From: Streptomyces sp. LaPpAH-108
GTDB taxonomy: Bacteria > Actinomycetota > Actinomycetes > Streptomycetales > Streptomycetaceae
Length of the DNA stretch: 64,000 nucleotides
NCBI RefSeq assembly: GCF_000373625.1
Contig: NZ_KB891988.1
Location: 1,028,053 to 1,092,052 of the forward strand
Direction: 5' to 3'
A program made the translations under genes and the position numbers. The number at the start of each line of letters is the position of its first letter. The first letter of the stretch is position 1. The notes below the pieces were generated by a model, which did no database searches, was not told where the DNA came from, and worked only from the letters and a program-made list of their open reading frames with translations. This document shows positions 30,839 through 40,483 of this stretch, piece after piece.

Positions 30839-30875
30839 GATGAACGTAGGCAACCTGAGTGAACGGAAGGTGAAC
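30839..30875 (-). promoter_or_regulatory. Candidate PHO box upstream of pit
   Basis: On the minus strand GTTCACCTTCC and GTTCACTCAGG are two adjacent 11-nt direct repeats (30854-30875), matching the known layout of Streptomyces PhoP sites (11-nt units of GTTCACC type). A further GTTCATC follows at 30839-30845. The ATG of pit is 48 bases from the core, a usual position. Activation or repression by PhoP cannot be read from the sequence. Confidence 0.6.
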
Positions 30876-30921
30876 TCGGCCGGGCATCACGGTGTCGGAA
30901 GCGGGTGCCCCGGTTCCGTCC

Positions 30922-30936
30922 GGAATCAATGATTCC
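30922..30936. promoter_or_regulatory. Palindrome GGAATC-N3-GATTCC upstream of pit
   Basis: Perfect inverted repeat GGAATCAATGATTCC followed by GCA, about 116 bases upstream of the pit ATG. The same site with one changed spacer base occurs upstream of gbn at 39995-40009. Likely a binding site for one dimeric regulator; no regulator was identified. Confidence 0.5.
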
Positions 30937-30959
30937 GCACAGCCCGGACGCCCCTTGGG

Positions 30960-31733
30960 TCAGTAGCCGCGCGCGAAGGTCTTCAGGCGGGTCACGGAGC
31001 CGTTGAAGAGATCCTGGTCACCCGGCAGCCGGCCCTTGACGGCGTACTGCCAGAACGTCCAGTAGTGCCAGCCCGCGGGGAGTGTTCCGGGGCGGGAGGT
31101 GCCGTGTCCGGCGACCCACAGCGCGTGGGTCGCGGCGAAGGCGCGGCTGCGCCCTGTGCAGGTGTTCCACCAGTTGGCGGTCGTGTAGATGACCGGGCGG
31201 CGGCCCGTCTGACGGCGGACCTCGTCGCTGAACGACCAGATCCACTGGACCATCTTCTGGTGGCTCAGGCCGTAGCACTTGTGGTGCTTGTCGTACGGGT
31301 TGTACTCGATGTCGAGCGCGGGCGGCAGCGTGCGGCCGTCGGCCCGCCAGCCGCCGCCGTGCTTCACGAAGTACGCGGCCTGGCGGGCGCCGGAGGAGCG
31401 GTCCGGGCGGGCGAAGTGGTAGGCGCCCCGGATCAGGCCCGCGCGGCGGGCGCCGTCGTACTGCCCGCTGAAGTACGGGTTGCGGTAGTTCGTCGACTCG
31501 GTCGCCTTGACGTACGCGAACCGGGCGCCCCTGGCGCGGGCCCGCTGGAAGTCCACGCGCTTCTGGTGCGAGGAGACGTCGTGACCCCGGGGGAGTGCCG
31601 GGAGGGTGATGCGGGGGGCTTCGGCGGCGGTGGTGTGCAGCGGTCCGGCGGCGGTGGTGTGGGTGCCCGTCAGAGCGAGCGCCGCGGTGGCCGTCGCGAG
31701 GACTCCGGCGCGGCGGTGGGCAGAGAAGGCCAT
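30960..31733 (-). CDS. Secreted GH25 lysozyme (muramidase)
   Basis: 257-residue exported peptidoglycan hydrolase. A signal peptide of about 30 residues (RRAGVLATATAALALTG, ending before TTAAG) is followed by a single GH25 domain: LPRGHDVSSHQKRVDF with the N-terminal Asp, YVKATESTNYRNPYF, and the DxE catalytic pair in LPPALDIEYNPYD. C-terminal HYWTFWQYA with the tryptophan cluster is typical. It cleaves the MurNAc-GlcNAc bond. ATG at 31733. No wall-binding domain is attached. Confidence 0.92.
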   Translation of the reverse strand: MAFSAHRRAGVLATATAALALTGTHTTAAGPLHTTAAEAPRITLPALPRGHDVSSHQKRVDFQRARARGARFAYVKATESTNYRNPYFSGQYDGARRAGLIRGAYHFARPDRSSGARQAAYFVKHGGGWRADGRTLPPALDIEYNPYDKHHKCYGLSHQKMVQWIWSFSDEVRRQTGRRPVIYTTANWWNTCTGRSRAFAATHALWVAGHGTSRPGTLPAGWHYWTFWQYAVKGRLPGDQDLFNGSVTRLKTFARGY

Positions 31734-31926
31734 GCGTCCCCCCGGGGTGGCGGTGAAACGTCGTCCGGTCGGTCGGCGGAGGCCCAATTCAAGGGGCGGG
31801 GCGGGGTGTGGGGGGTGATTTGTGGTGCTGTGTCATGGTTTTCGTTCGATCGGACGTACGGGGCGGCCGGGGCCGAAGTGGCGGGAGTACGGCCCGTCGT
31901 CGGCGCCCGGCTGGCAGGATCGGCGC

Positions 31927-32610
31927 ATGGACCGGCAGCGGGGTGAGGGCGACACGGGGCGGACCGGCGCGGCGGAGGCCGAGGCGTGGGCGGAGGTGGT
32001 CGCCACCGCGCGGCGGACGGCCGCCGAGGGCCTGGTCGTCGGCACCTCGGGAAACGTCTCCGCGCGCGTCGGCGACACCGTGCTGGTCACCCCCACCGGC
32101 GTGCCGTACGACCGGCTCGGCCCGGACGACATCACCGGCGTCGACCTGACCGGCCGCCAGGTGCTCGGCACGCTGAAGCCGACCAGCGAACTCCCCCTGC
32201 ACCTCGCGGTCTACGGCGCCACCGACGCCCGCGCCGTCGTCCACACCCACGCCGTGCACGCCACCGCGGTCTCCACGCTGGTCCCCGAGCTGCCCCCGGT
32301 CCACTACATGACCTGCGCCCTCGGCGGCCCCGTACGGGTCGCCCCCTACGCCGCCTACGGCACCCCCGAACTCGCCGCCCACGCGGTCACCGCCCTCACC
32401 GGCCGCACCGGCTGCCTCCTGCGCAACCACGGCACCCTCACCTACGGCAGCACCCTCGCCCAGGCCTACGACCGCACCGCCCAGCTGGAGTGGCTGTGCC
32501 ACCTGTGGCTCACCGCGTCCTCCGTCCCGGGCCACACCCCGTCCCTGCTGACGGAGGCGGAACTGGCCGAGGTGACCGACCGCCTGAAGGGGTACGGCCA
32601 GCGGGGCTGA
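31927..32610 (+). CDS. Class II aldolase/adducin family protein
   Basis: 227 residues, the L-fuculose/L-ribulose-phosphate aldolase/epimerase fold. Zn ligands and substrate loops: LVVGTSGNVSARVGD (phosphate-binding GN-S), VVHTHAVHATAVST with the His-x-His, and LRNHGTLTYGSTLAQAYDR with the third His. The Glu is in KPTSELPLHLAVY. It probably cleaves or epimerises a phosphorylated sugar or deoxysugar; the exact substrate is unknown. The downstream alpha/beta hydrolase gene begins 57 bases later on the same strand and may share a transcript. Confidence 0.88.
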   Translation: MDRQRGEGDTGRTGAAEAEAWAEVVATARRTAAEGLVVGTSGNVSARVGDTVLVTPTGVPYDRLGPDDITGVDLTGRQVLGTLKPTSELPLHLAVYGATDARAVVHTHAVHATAVSTLVPELPPVHYMTCALGGPVRVAPYAAYGTPELAAHAVTALTGRTGCLLRNHGTLTYGSTLAQAYDRTAQLEWLCHLWLTASSVPGHTPSLLTEAELAEVTDRLKGYGQRG

Positions 32611-32667
32611 CCAGCCAGGACCCCGTTTCCACTGGCCGCCCCCGCCCCGCCCCCCGACACTGGAGCC

Positions 32668-33801
32668 GTGCGTACAGTCAAAGTGTCCGCTGCTGTCGTC
32701 GGTGCCGTCGTCGCGGCGGGGGCCGTGTCCCTGGCCGTGGGGCGGTATGCGAGCGGGGCCGCGCTCAAGGCGCCCGCGGGGCGGCCGTTGCCGACCGAGC
32801 CGCGGCTCACCGTGCACGCCACGCAGGCCGGGCGGATCACGCTCACCCGGGATCTGGCCTCGCTGCGGCGGGGGACGTACGGGATCACGGGCCACGGCAC
32901 GCACGCGGTCGTCGGACCCGTCCTCGACGCGGCCGAGCACACCGCCGACACGGTCGTACGGCGCCTCGAACGCGTCACCCACGGCACCCTCACCCCCGGC
33001 GAGGCGGTGCGGCTGACCCCCAACGTCCACGTCGGAGACCCGCGGACCGCGCTCGGGCTGGACTTCGCCGACGTCGAGGTGCCCAGCGAGAACGGCCTGC
33101 TGCCCGCCTGGTTCGTGCCCGGGCAGCGGGACACCTGGGTGATCGCCGTGCACGGGCTCGGCGCCACCCGCGAGCAGTCGCTGAACGTGCTGCGCGCCCT
33201 GCACGCGCTGCGCCTACCGGTGCTCGCGCTGTCCTACCGGGGCGACGCCGGAGCCCCGGCCCCGCCCGACGGCATCAACCATCTCGGTGAGACCGAGTGG
33301 CGCGATGTGGACGCCGCGATCCGCTGGGCGGTCGGCCACGGCGCCCGCCGGGTCGTCCTGCTCGGCTGGTCCACCGGCGCCACGATGGCCCTGCGCGCCG
33401 CCCAGCACTCCCCGCTGGCCGACCACGTCGCCGGGCTCATCCTCGACTCGCCCGTCCTCGACTGGGAGGCCACGCTGCGCGCCCTCGCCCACGCCCGCCA
33501 CCTCCCGCGCCCCCTGCTGCCGCTCGCCGTGCGCGCCGCACAGGGCAGGGCCGGACTGCGCCCCGGCCGCGCCGCCGGAGCCGCCGGTTCCGGGCCGCCC
33601 GAGGTCCCCGCGCCCACCCTGATCATCCACGGCCCCGGCGACACCGTCGCCCCCTGGCAGTACTCCCGCCGCCTGGCCGACCGCAGACCCGACCTGGTCA
33701 CCCTCCACACCGTCCCCGGCGCCCCGCACGCCGCGATGTGGAACGCCGACCCGGAGGAGTACGAGGAACGCCTGCGCCGATTCCTGGTCCCCCTGATGTA
33801 A
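32668..33801 (+). CDS. Alpha/beta hydrolase with N-terminal membrane anchor
   Basis: 377 residues. The N-terminus has one hydrophobic helix (about 5-25, VSAAVVGAVVAAGAVSLAVG), an uncleaved anchor or signal peptide. The hydrolase domain from about residue 140 has the oxyanion loop IAVHGLGATREQSL, the nucleophile elbow GWSTGATMAL, an acid in LIIHGPGDTVAPW and the catalytic His in VPGAPHAAMW. The order fits an esterase or lipase-like serine hydrolase facing outward or membrane-bound. GTG start at 32668. The substrate is unknown. Confidence 0.85.
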   Translation: MRTVKVSAAVVGAVVAAGAVSLAVGRYASGAALKAPAGRPLPTEPRLTVHATQAGRITLTRDLASLRRGTYGITGHGTHAVVGPVLDAAEHTADTVVRRLERVTHGTLTPGEAVRLTPNVHVGDPRTALGLDFADVEVPSENGLLPAWFVPGQRDTWVIAVHGLGATREQSLNVLRALHALRLPVLALSYRGDAGAPAPPDGINHLGETEWRDVDAAIRWAVGHGARRVVLLGWSTGATMALRAAQHSPLADHVAGLILDSPVLDWEATLRALAHARHLPRPLLPLAVRAAQGRAGLRPGRAAGAAGSGPPEVPAPTLIIHGPGDTVAPWQYSRRLADRRPDLVTLHTVPGAPHAAMWNADPEEYEERLRRFLVPLM

Positions 33802-34733
33802 ACCCAGCGACCCCGCCGCGCGGCGCCGCCCGAGCGGTACACGCCTTGTACGTCCGCTGCCGCGAGCCCCCGCGTCCCGCCGCCGCGCGCCCTGCCTCCC
33901 GCCACCGCACGCGGCCCTCCCGCCGAGGCGAGTCCCGAGCCCCGCCGCCGTGGGCCCTCCGCCCCGTCGTCCCACTCCCGAGGCTCCCGCGTCCTGCAGA
34001 CGCGGGCCCCCGGCTCCCGCTGAGGTGAACCCGGCCCTCCCGCTGTGGCGGCGCCCTGACTCCTGCCGCCGCACGCGGCTCTTCCACCGAGGCGAGTCCC
34101 GCGTTCCGCCGGCGTGGGCCCTTCGCCCCGCTGCGGCGGCTCCCGCGTCCCGCTGCCGCGCGCGGCTTTCCCGCCGAGGCGAGTCCCGCGTCCCGCCGCC
34201 GTGCGCCCTGACTCCTGCCGCCGCGCGCGGCTTTCCCGCCGGGGCGAGTCCGCGTCCTGCCGACGTAGGCCCTTTGCCCCGCTGCTGCGGCTCTCGCGGT
34301 CCGGGCGGTGCAAGCCTTGTGCGTCCGCTGCTGCGAGCCCCCGGCCTCCCGCTGCCGCGCGCCCTGACTCCCGCCGCCGCACGCGGCATGTCCGCCGAGG
34401 CGAGTCCCGCGTCCCGCCGACGTGGGCCCTTCGCCCGGCCGTCCCGCTGCTGCGGCTCCCGCGTCCCGCCGACGCGAGCCCCCGGCTCCCGCTGAGGTGA
34501 GCCCGTACCCCCTGATGCGAGCCCCGTATTCCGCCCGTGCTCCCGTCGGCCGGACTCCCCCAGCCAGCCGGAATCCCCGGTTCCGAACCGCTTCGTCCTC
34601 CGCCGGAGGCCCCCGTGCGCATGGCCTGATCTTGACTCCGTGACCCTCCTCCGACCTGGTGCGTTGGCCTTCTCCGTTGCCGCCCGTGACATCCCGTTTG
34701 GGTTTTCGGACCGTCAACCGGAAGACTGCACCC
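33802..34733. repeat. GC-rich repetitive noncoding block
   Basis: About 930 bases without a convincing gene. From about 33820 to 34500 it holds irregularly repeated cores of the type CCGCCGAGGCGAGTCCCG (about 33920, 34084, 34171, 34236 and 34392), joined to stretches resembling GCGTCCCGCCGACGTGGGCC. Long open frames run through on all strands here because the repeats are GC-rich, not because they code. No inverted terminal repeats, tRNA or integrase are visible. The last 230 bases before 34734 hold the promoter of the next gene, but no clear -10/-35 was found. Confidence 0.8.
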
Positions 34734-36140
34734 GTGACGTCCCGTATCCCGCGCGACTCCAGGCTCCGACTCGTCCGACCGCGACCCCTGGCCGCCGCCC
34801 CCAGAGCTGTGAACCAGCGGCGCCCGCGCCGCGCCGCACCCCGGCCCCCGGAGGGCACCCCGGCCCCCGCCGAACTGGCCAGAATGGCACGCACCGGCCT
34901 GGCCGGCGCGGTCCGCGTCGCGCGCTGGGCCGACGCCGCCCTCGGCCCCGGCAGCGACGCCGCCACCGCCGACGGCAAGGCCACCCTCTCCGACGCGACC
35001 GCCGCCCGCGCCGCCGCCGACCTCGGCCTCACCACCCGTCAGATCCGCGCCGACTGGGACACCGCCCGCCTCGCCGGACTCGTCGAGGTGCACGGCGACA
35101 GCGCCCGCCCCGGCTGGCGCCTGCGCGCCTGGGACCGCGACGACAGCGCCGTACTGCGCGGCTGGGTCGCCCTCTTCGACGCCTGGTCGCTCGCCTGCCC
35201 CGAACCGGCGGGCCATGAACCGGCCGCCGTCGCCGAGGTCGTCTCGGCCATGCCCCAGGTGCTCTCCTTCCTCCAGCTCTCCGCGGGCCCCGTGCCCGTC
35301 GAGCAGCTGCTCGACCTCCTGGAGCAGCGCGTCACCGAACTGCGCACCGAGCGCTGCGAGGTCTCCTACGCCCCCGGCGTCCCCGCCCCCCTCGCCGCCC
35401 CGGACGACGGCCCCGCCGACGCCCCCCTCGCCCCCCTCCTCGACTGGGCCGTGCGGGCGCTGGCCTCCGTCGGCGCCCTCACCCACGGCGACGGCCACGC
35501 GACCCTCACCCCGCTCGGCAGCTGGGCCGTCTGGGTCAAGCTGGAGCAGATCTGCGTGGCCGCGCAGAGCCCCGCCGGGAACATCGAGCAGTCCGCCGAG
35601 GACATGCTGCGCGGCTGCGCCCAGCTCCGCCCCAACGCGGCCCGCGCCGAGTACCGCGCCTGGCTCGCCGCCCGCCCCGTCGGCGGCGCTGTCGGCCAGC
35701 TCATCGAGGCCGCCCGGGGCGAGGACGCCCTGCTGCGCGGGCTCGCCTTCGAGGCGCTGCGCGTCGTCGGCGCCCCCGCCGAGCCCGATGTCCGCTCGGT
35801 CGTCGAGGAGCCCGCGCTGCGGCCGTACGCCCTGCTGTGGCTGGCCGAGCACGACGGCGTGGACCCCGAGGACGCGCACGAGGTGCTCACCCGCGAGGAG
35901 GCCACCTGGCTCTGGGTCGACACCGCCGCGGCCGTCGCCGACCACGGCGAGACGGAGATGCTGGTACGGCACCTGGAGGCGGCCGTGCAGCCGACCGTCC
36001 CCGCCCTCCTGGAGGAGGTCCGCGCCGTCGGCCACCCCCGCACCGTGCAGGTCCTGGTCGCGCTCGCCGCGGCCCACCCCGACCCCGCGCTCGCCAAGGC
36101 CGTGCGCCGGGCCGCCTTCCAGGTGCACACGGGCGGCTGA
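34734..36140 (+). CDS. Uncharacterised protein, possibly with N-terminal helix-turn-helix
   Basis: About 468 residues if the GTG at 34734 is used (GGAAG nine bases upstream); starts further upstream or downstream are possible. After a Pro/Arg-rich segment of about 50 residues, a helical region contains ATAARAAADLGLTTRQIRAD and WDTARLAGLVEVHGD, which reads like a winged helix. The rest is Ala/Leu-rich and looks like stacked alpha helices (for example LEQRVTELRTERCE, and ALAAAHPDPALAKAVRRA at the end), similar in feel to HEAT-type repeats. No enzymatic motif was seen. I do not recognise the family. Cytoplasmic, no signal peptide. Confidence 0.7.
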   Translation: MTSRIPRDSRLRLVRPRPLAAAPRAVNQRRPRRAAPRPPEGTPAPAELARMARTGLAGAVRVARWADAALGPGSDAATADGKATLSDATAARAAADLGLTTRQIRADWDTARLAGLVEVHGDSARPGWRLRAWDRDDSAVLRGWVALFDAWSLACPEPAGHEPAAVAEVVSAMPQVLSFLQLSAGPVPVEQLLDLLEQRVTELRTERCEVSYAPGVPAPLAAPDDGPADAPLAPLLDWAVRALASVGALTHGDGHATLTPLGSWAVWVKLEQICVAAQSPAGNIEQSAEDMLRGCAQLRPNAARAEYRAWLAARPVGGAVGQLIEAARGEDALLRGLAFEALRVVGAPAEPDVRSVVEEPALRPYALLWLAEHDGVDPEDAHEVLTREEATWLWVDTAAAVADHGETEMLVRHLEAAVQPTVPALLEEVRAVGHPRTVQVLVALAAAHPDPALAKAVRRAAFQVHTGG

Positions 36141-36167
36141 CCGCAGACCCCCGCGAGGATCAGGAAC

Positions 36168-36578
36168 TCACAGCGCGATCGCCGGGGCGTACGTCCCGAA
36201 GCTCCAGACGTTGCCCTCGGCGTCCCGCGCCATGTAGTCCCGCGAGCCGTAGTCCTGGTCCGTCGGGGGCATCAGGATCTCCACGCCGTGTTCCACGGCC
36301 CGCTGGTGGTGGGCGTCCACGTCGTCCACGACGATGTACACCCCCGCGGGCCCGGCGTCTTTCATCACCGCGTCGAAGACGCCGCCGCGCCCCTTGGAGC
36401 CGAGCATCACCGCGCCGTTGCCCTGGGCCAGCTCGGCGTGGAGCACCGTGCCGTCCTCCGACTCGTACACCGTCAGCTCGGTGAAGCCCAGTGCCTCCGT
36501 CAGCTGCCCGATCGCGGCCTTCGCGTCCGCGTAGAGCACCGTCGGGTAGATGCTCGGCCGTCCGTCCGCTGCCGCCAT
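36168..36578 (-). CDS. VOC-superfamily protein (PhnB/bleomycin-resistance type)
   Basis: 136-residue glyoxalase-fold protein: SIYPTVLYADAKAAIGQLTE at the N-terminus, FTELTVYESEDGTVLHAEL, VYIVVDDVDAHHQRAVEHG in the second half and YMARDAEGNVWSFGTY at the C-terminus. Such proteins dimerise and bind small molecules; function is unassigned. The ATG at 36578 is favoured over the GTG at 36587 because GGGAG sits 8 bases before the ATG. Converges on the unknown gene at 34734-36140. Confidence 0.8.
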   Translation of the reverse strand: MAAADGRPSIYPTVLYADAKAAIGQLTEALGFTELTVYESEDGTVLHAELAQGNGAVMLGSKGRGGVFDAVMKDAGPAGVYIVVDDVDAHHQRAVEHGVEILMPPTDQDYGSRDYMARDAEGNVWSFGTYAPAIAL

Positions 36579-36694
36579 GGCGATCACTCCCTTGTGCGCC
36601 GGGTACCTCCGGACGTCCTGTCCGGATCTGTGGTGACTCGCCGCTCAGTGTGACACCCGCCACTGACAACGCCCCGGGTCTTTCGGCGCACCCG

Positions 36695-37585
36695 TCAGCC
36701 GAAGGTGTTGCACCGGCCCGGGTCGCCCGTGCGGTAGCCCTGGTCGAACCACTGCTGGCGCTGGAGCGAGGAGCCGTGCGTCCAGCTCTCCGGGGTGACC
36801 CGGCCCTGGAACTCCTGCTGGATGCGGTCGTCGCCCACGGCCGCCGCCGCGTTCAGACCGTCCTTGATGTCCGCGGGCGTCAGGCTGGTGATCAGAGGCC
36901 GCCCGGTCGACTCGTCCGGCGTCGTCGTCGCGTGGTGGGCCCACACCCCGGCGTAGCAGTCGGCCTGGAGTTCCGTGCGCACCGAGTTGCTGTTCTCGCC
37001 GGTCAGGCCGTCCTGGGTGCGGCCCAGCGTGCCCTCCAGGTCCTGCACGTGGTGGCCGTACTCGTGCGCGATGACGTACGCCTGCGCGAACGGGCCCCCG
37101 CTCGCCCCGAACTTCGTCCGCAGCTCGTCGAAGAAGCCCAGGTCCAGATAGACCTTGCCGTCACCGGGGCAGTAGAACGGCCCCACCGCCGCGGTCGCCG
37201 CCCCGCACGCCGTGCGGATCTGGCCGCTGAAGAGCACGGTCTGCGCCGGGGCGTACGTCTGTCCCCGGCTGCGGAACTCCTGCGACCAGTAGTCCTGCAC
37301 GCTGTTGACCACCGCCACCATCCGGCAGTCGGTCCGCGTGTTCGCGTCCTTGCCGGTACGACAGGACTCCTGCACCTCGTCCAGCGACGACGGCTCCGAC
37401 GCCGCCTGGTCACCCCCGGACGACAGCCCCAGCTGATCCGGCCCCACCCCCAGGAACAAGGCCAGCAGCAGCGCGATCAGCCCCCCGATCCCGCCCCCGA
37501 CGGTCGCCCGTCCCCCGGGAATCCGGCTCCTCCGCACATCCTGCACCTCGGACGTGTCGAGATTCGCGTCATCGTCGAACTGCAC
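36695..37585 (-). CDS. Neutral zinc metallopeptidase (YpfJ family), membrane-anchored
   Basis: 296 residues. Residues 1-27 are cytoplasmic, 28-50 form a membrane helix ([19 protein letters not shown]), and the rest faces outward. The zinc motif is HEYGHH in [13 protein letters not shown] (about residue 170); the family-typical FCPGD-like segment appears here as [19 protein letters not shown], and the C-terminus has [20 protein letters not shown]. Four cysteines in the ectodomain probably form disulphides. Substrate unknown; annotation follows the family. Confidence 0.88.
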   Translation of the reverse strand: MQFDDDANLDTSEVQDVRRSRIPGGRATVGGGIGGLIALLLALFLGVGPDQLGLSSGGDQAASEPSSLDEVQESCRTGKDANTRTDCRMVAVVNSVQDYWSQEFRSRGQTYAPAQTVLFSGQIRTACGAATAAVGPFYCPGDGKVYLDLGFFDELRTKFGASGGPFAQAYVIAHEYGHHVQDLEGTLGRTQDGLTGENSNSVRTELQADCYAGVWAHHATTTPDESTGRPLITSLTPADIKDGLNAAAAVGDDRIQQEFQGRVTPESWTHGSSLQRQQWFDQGYRTGDPGRCNTFG

Positions 37586-37862
37586 GAGCCCACACCTTCC
37601 GTCCCGACGCCACCCTCACACCCAGCGCCCTGCCGCCATCCTTACCCGCCGACTTGTCCCCCACCACCGCGGGCTCCCGCCCACCCCTGCCGCGGGCCCG
37701 CTGCCGGGACGTGGGGTGGTCGTACGGGGGAAGCGGCTGCGCGGCGATCACGGGACGCCCGAGCCGCGGTCCCGCGATGGCCGTCCCGTGGAGCGAGTGG
37801 AGGCCATGCGGGTCCGACGCCCCTGCGGCGGAGGCCGTCGCGCAGAGGCGCCCCGCCCTGCG

Positions 37863-37894
37863 GCGGCAACGCGGCAACGCGGCAACGCGGCAGC
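37863..37894. repeat. Four-copy 8-bp tandem repeat in a noncoding gap
   Basis: GCGGCAAC repeated three times then GCGGCAGC. It lies in a 590-base stretch (37586-38175) between the metallopeptidase and the ABC-F gene in which I see no protein-coding gene apart from the short leader ORF at 38089. The repeat length is not a multiple of three, which argues against a coding role. Confidence 0.85.
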
Positions 37895-38075
37895 GAGGAC
37901 GGCGGACCGATACCCCCGCGGGGCCGAGCGTCGGGCTCTCGCGGGGCGAGCGGTGGCCCTGCGAGGCCGAGCAGCCCCGGGGGCACCCCTCACCCCGCAC
38001 AGCCACCCCCGCCCCCGAAGCCCCCGCGAGCCCCCGGAGGGCCCCGCATCCGGAAAACCCCTTGCCCGCCCCCGT

Positions 38076-38112
38076 TAGAATTGCCCGCATGGCCTTTCTC
38101 CTCGCGCATTAG
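38076..38112 (+). promoter_or_regulatory. Putative promoter and 7-codon leader ORF of the ABC-F gene
   Basis: TAGAAT at 38076-38081 resembles a -10 box and is followed seven bases later by ATG (38089), so the RNA could start at or next to the ATG (leaderless). The ORF encodes MAFLLAH and stops with TAG at 38110-38112, 63 bases before the ABC-F GTG. The intervening RNA can form GACGG/CCGTC enclosing a GGCG-GGAA-CGCC hairpin. ABC-F genes for antibiotic resistance are often controlled by ribosome-mediated attenuation over short leader peptides, so this may be one; the -35 is poor and nothing here is proven. Confidence 0.45.
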
Positions 38113-38175
38113 ACGGCGGGAACGCCCTCAGCAGACCGTCCGACGATCCCGTCCCGTACGCCCAGGAGCCTGTCC

Positions 38176-39774
<1,599 letters not shown>

Positions 39775-39797
39775 CCGGGACGACGTCCACCCGGCGC

Positions 39798-39864
39798 GAT
39801 CGAATGCGTGATCCACGTGTATGGATCATTCGGCCGATCCGTGATCCCTCATCTGTGTGAGATC
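39798..39864. promoter_or_regulatory. Cluster of six GATC sites upstream of gbn
   Basis: GATC occurs at 39798, 39810, 39824, 39836, 39843 and 39861, six times in 67 bases, against about one per 300-400 bases expected at this base composition. Spacings are 12, 14, 12, 7 and 18. Two of the sites form the inverted repeat TGATCC (39809-39814) / GGATCA (39823-39828). It sits between the ABC-F gene and gbn, whose product is known in S. coelicolor to bind GATC-containing sites, so autoregulation or nucleation of the protein is an obvious inference. Confidence 0.65.
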
Positions 39865-39897
39865 TCCTCGTACCGAGGTGTGTCGTACACGGATTTC

Positions 39898-39932
39898 GCG
39901 GCCGGTCCCTCCACGACGGAGGGACCGGCCGC
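39898..39932 (+). terminator. Terminator of the ABC-F gene
   Basis: Perfect 15-bp stem GCGGCCGGTCCCTCC / GGAGGGACCGGCCGC with a 5-base loop, about 125 bases past the ABC-F stop. Strong GC hairpin without T tract. Confidence 0.85.
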
Positions 39933-39994
39933 TCCGCGTCCGTGACCTGGTGATTCACCGGAAGTCCGCACGAAAAGCCCGCGCGCCCGGCCGT

Positions 39995-40009
39995 GGAATC
40001 CATGATTCC
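39995..40009. promoter_or_regulatory. Palindrome GGAATC-N3-GATTCC upstream of gbn
   Basis: Perfect inverted repeat GGAATCCATGATTCC followed by GCA, 125 bases upstream of the gbn GTG. It differs by one spacer base from the site upstream of pit at 30922-30936. Candidate operator for a shared regulator. Confidence 0.5.
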
Positions 40010-40133
40010 GCATGTGGGGATGTGCTCCTGTCGTCACAACCTTGTCTCACGGACCTTGCCGAATGGGTGGCCATCCCGCCCCGGAGGGGTGATCATGAGA
40101 AGACCAGAGCGCACTTCCCATGAGGAGGCACGG

Positions 40134-40355
40134 GTGGCCGAGACTCTGAAGAAGGGCAGCCGGGTGACCGGCGCCGCGCGCGACAAGCTCGCGGCAGACC
40201 TGAAGAAGAAGTACGACTCCGGTGCGAGCATCCGGGCGCTGGCCGAAGAGACCGGCCGCTCGTATGGCTTCGTACACCGGATGCTCAGCGAGTCGGGCGT
40301 CACGCTGCGTGGGCGTGGCGGAGCGACCCGGGGCAAGAAGGCCGCATCGTCCTGA
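40134..40355 (+). CDS. gbn: GATC-binding nucleoid-associated protein Gbn
   Basis: 73-residue basic protein. GTG at 40134 with GAGGAGG upstream fixes the start and gives exactly the length I recall for S. coelicolor SCO1839 (Gbn). The core is a helix-turn-helix: LKKKYDSGASIRALAEETGR followed by SYGFVHRMLSESG, resembling the DNA-binding domain of gamma-delta resolvase/Hin. The tail RGRGGATRGKKAASS is basic and disordered. Gbn is a small nucleoid-associated protein limited to Actinobacteria that binds GATC-centred sites and affects development and antibiotic production. The family assignment is from memory of sequence and length; function is then inferred. Confidence 0.88.
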   Translation: MAETLKKGSRVTGAARDKLAADLKKKYDSGASIRALAEETGRSYGFVHRMLSESGVTLRGRGGATRGKKAASS

Positions 40356-40483
40356 CTCCGGGCGGCCCATCGGCTTCGATGGTGGCCACCCGGTCGGTCG
40401 TGTGATCGCCCGGGTGGTTACTGTGCAGTCACTTCGCGTGCCGTACGGCACCGCGTGATGACCGCACCCATCGGAGGCGCCCC

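Noticed and set aside
33234..36128. 964-codon minus-strand open frame
   Set aside because: It runs through the hydrolase, the repeat block and the unknown gene in antisense; its codon usage is not Streptomyces-like and it is a shadow of the repeats.
37586..38088. Several small frames on both strands in the gap before the ABC-F gene
   Set aside because: None has a ribosome binding site or sensible composition; the 8-bp repeat would break frame. Only the 7-codon leader ORF is kept as a candidate.
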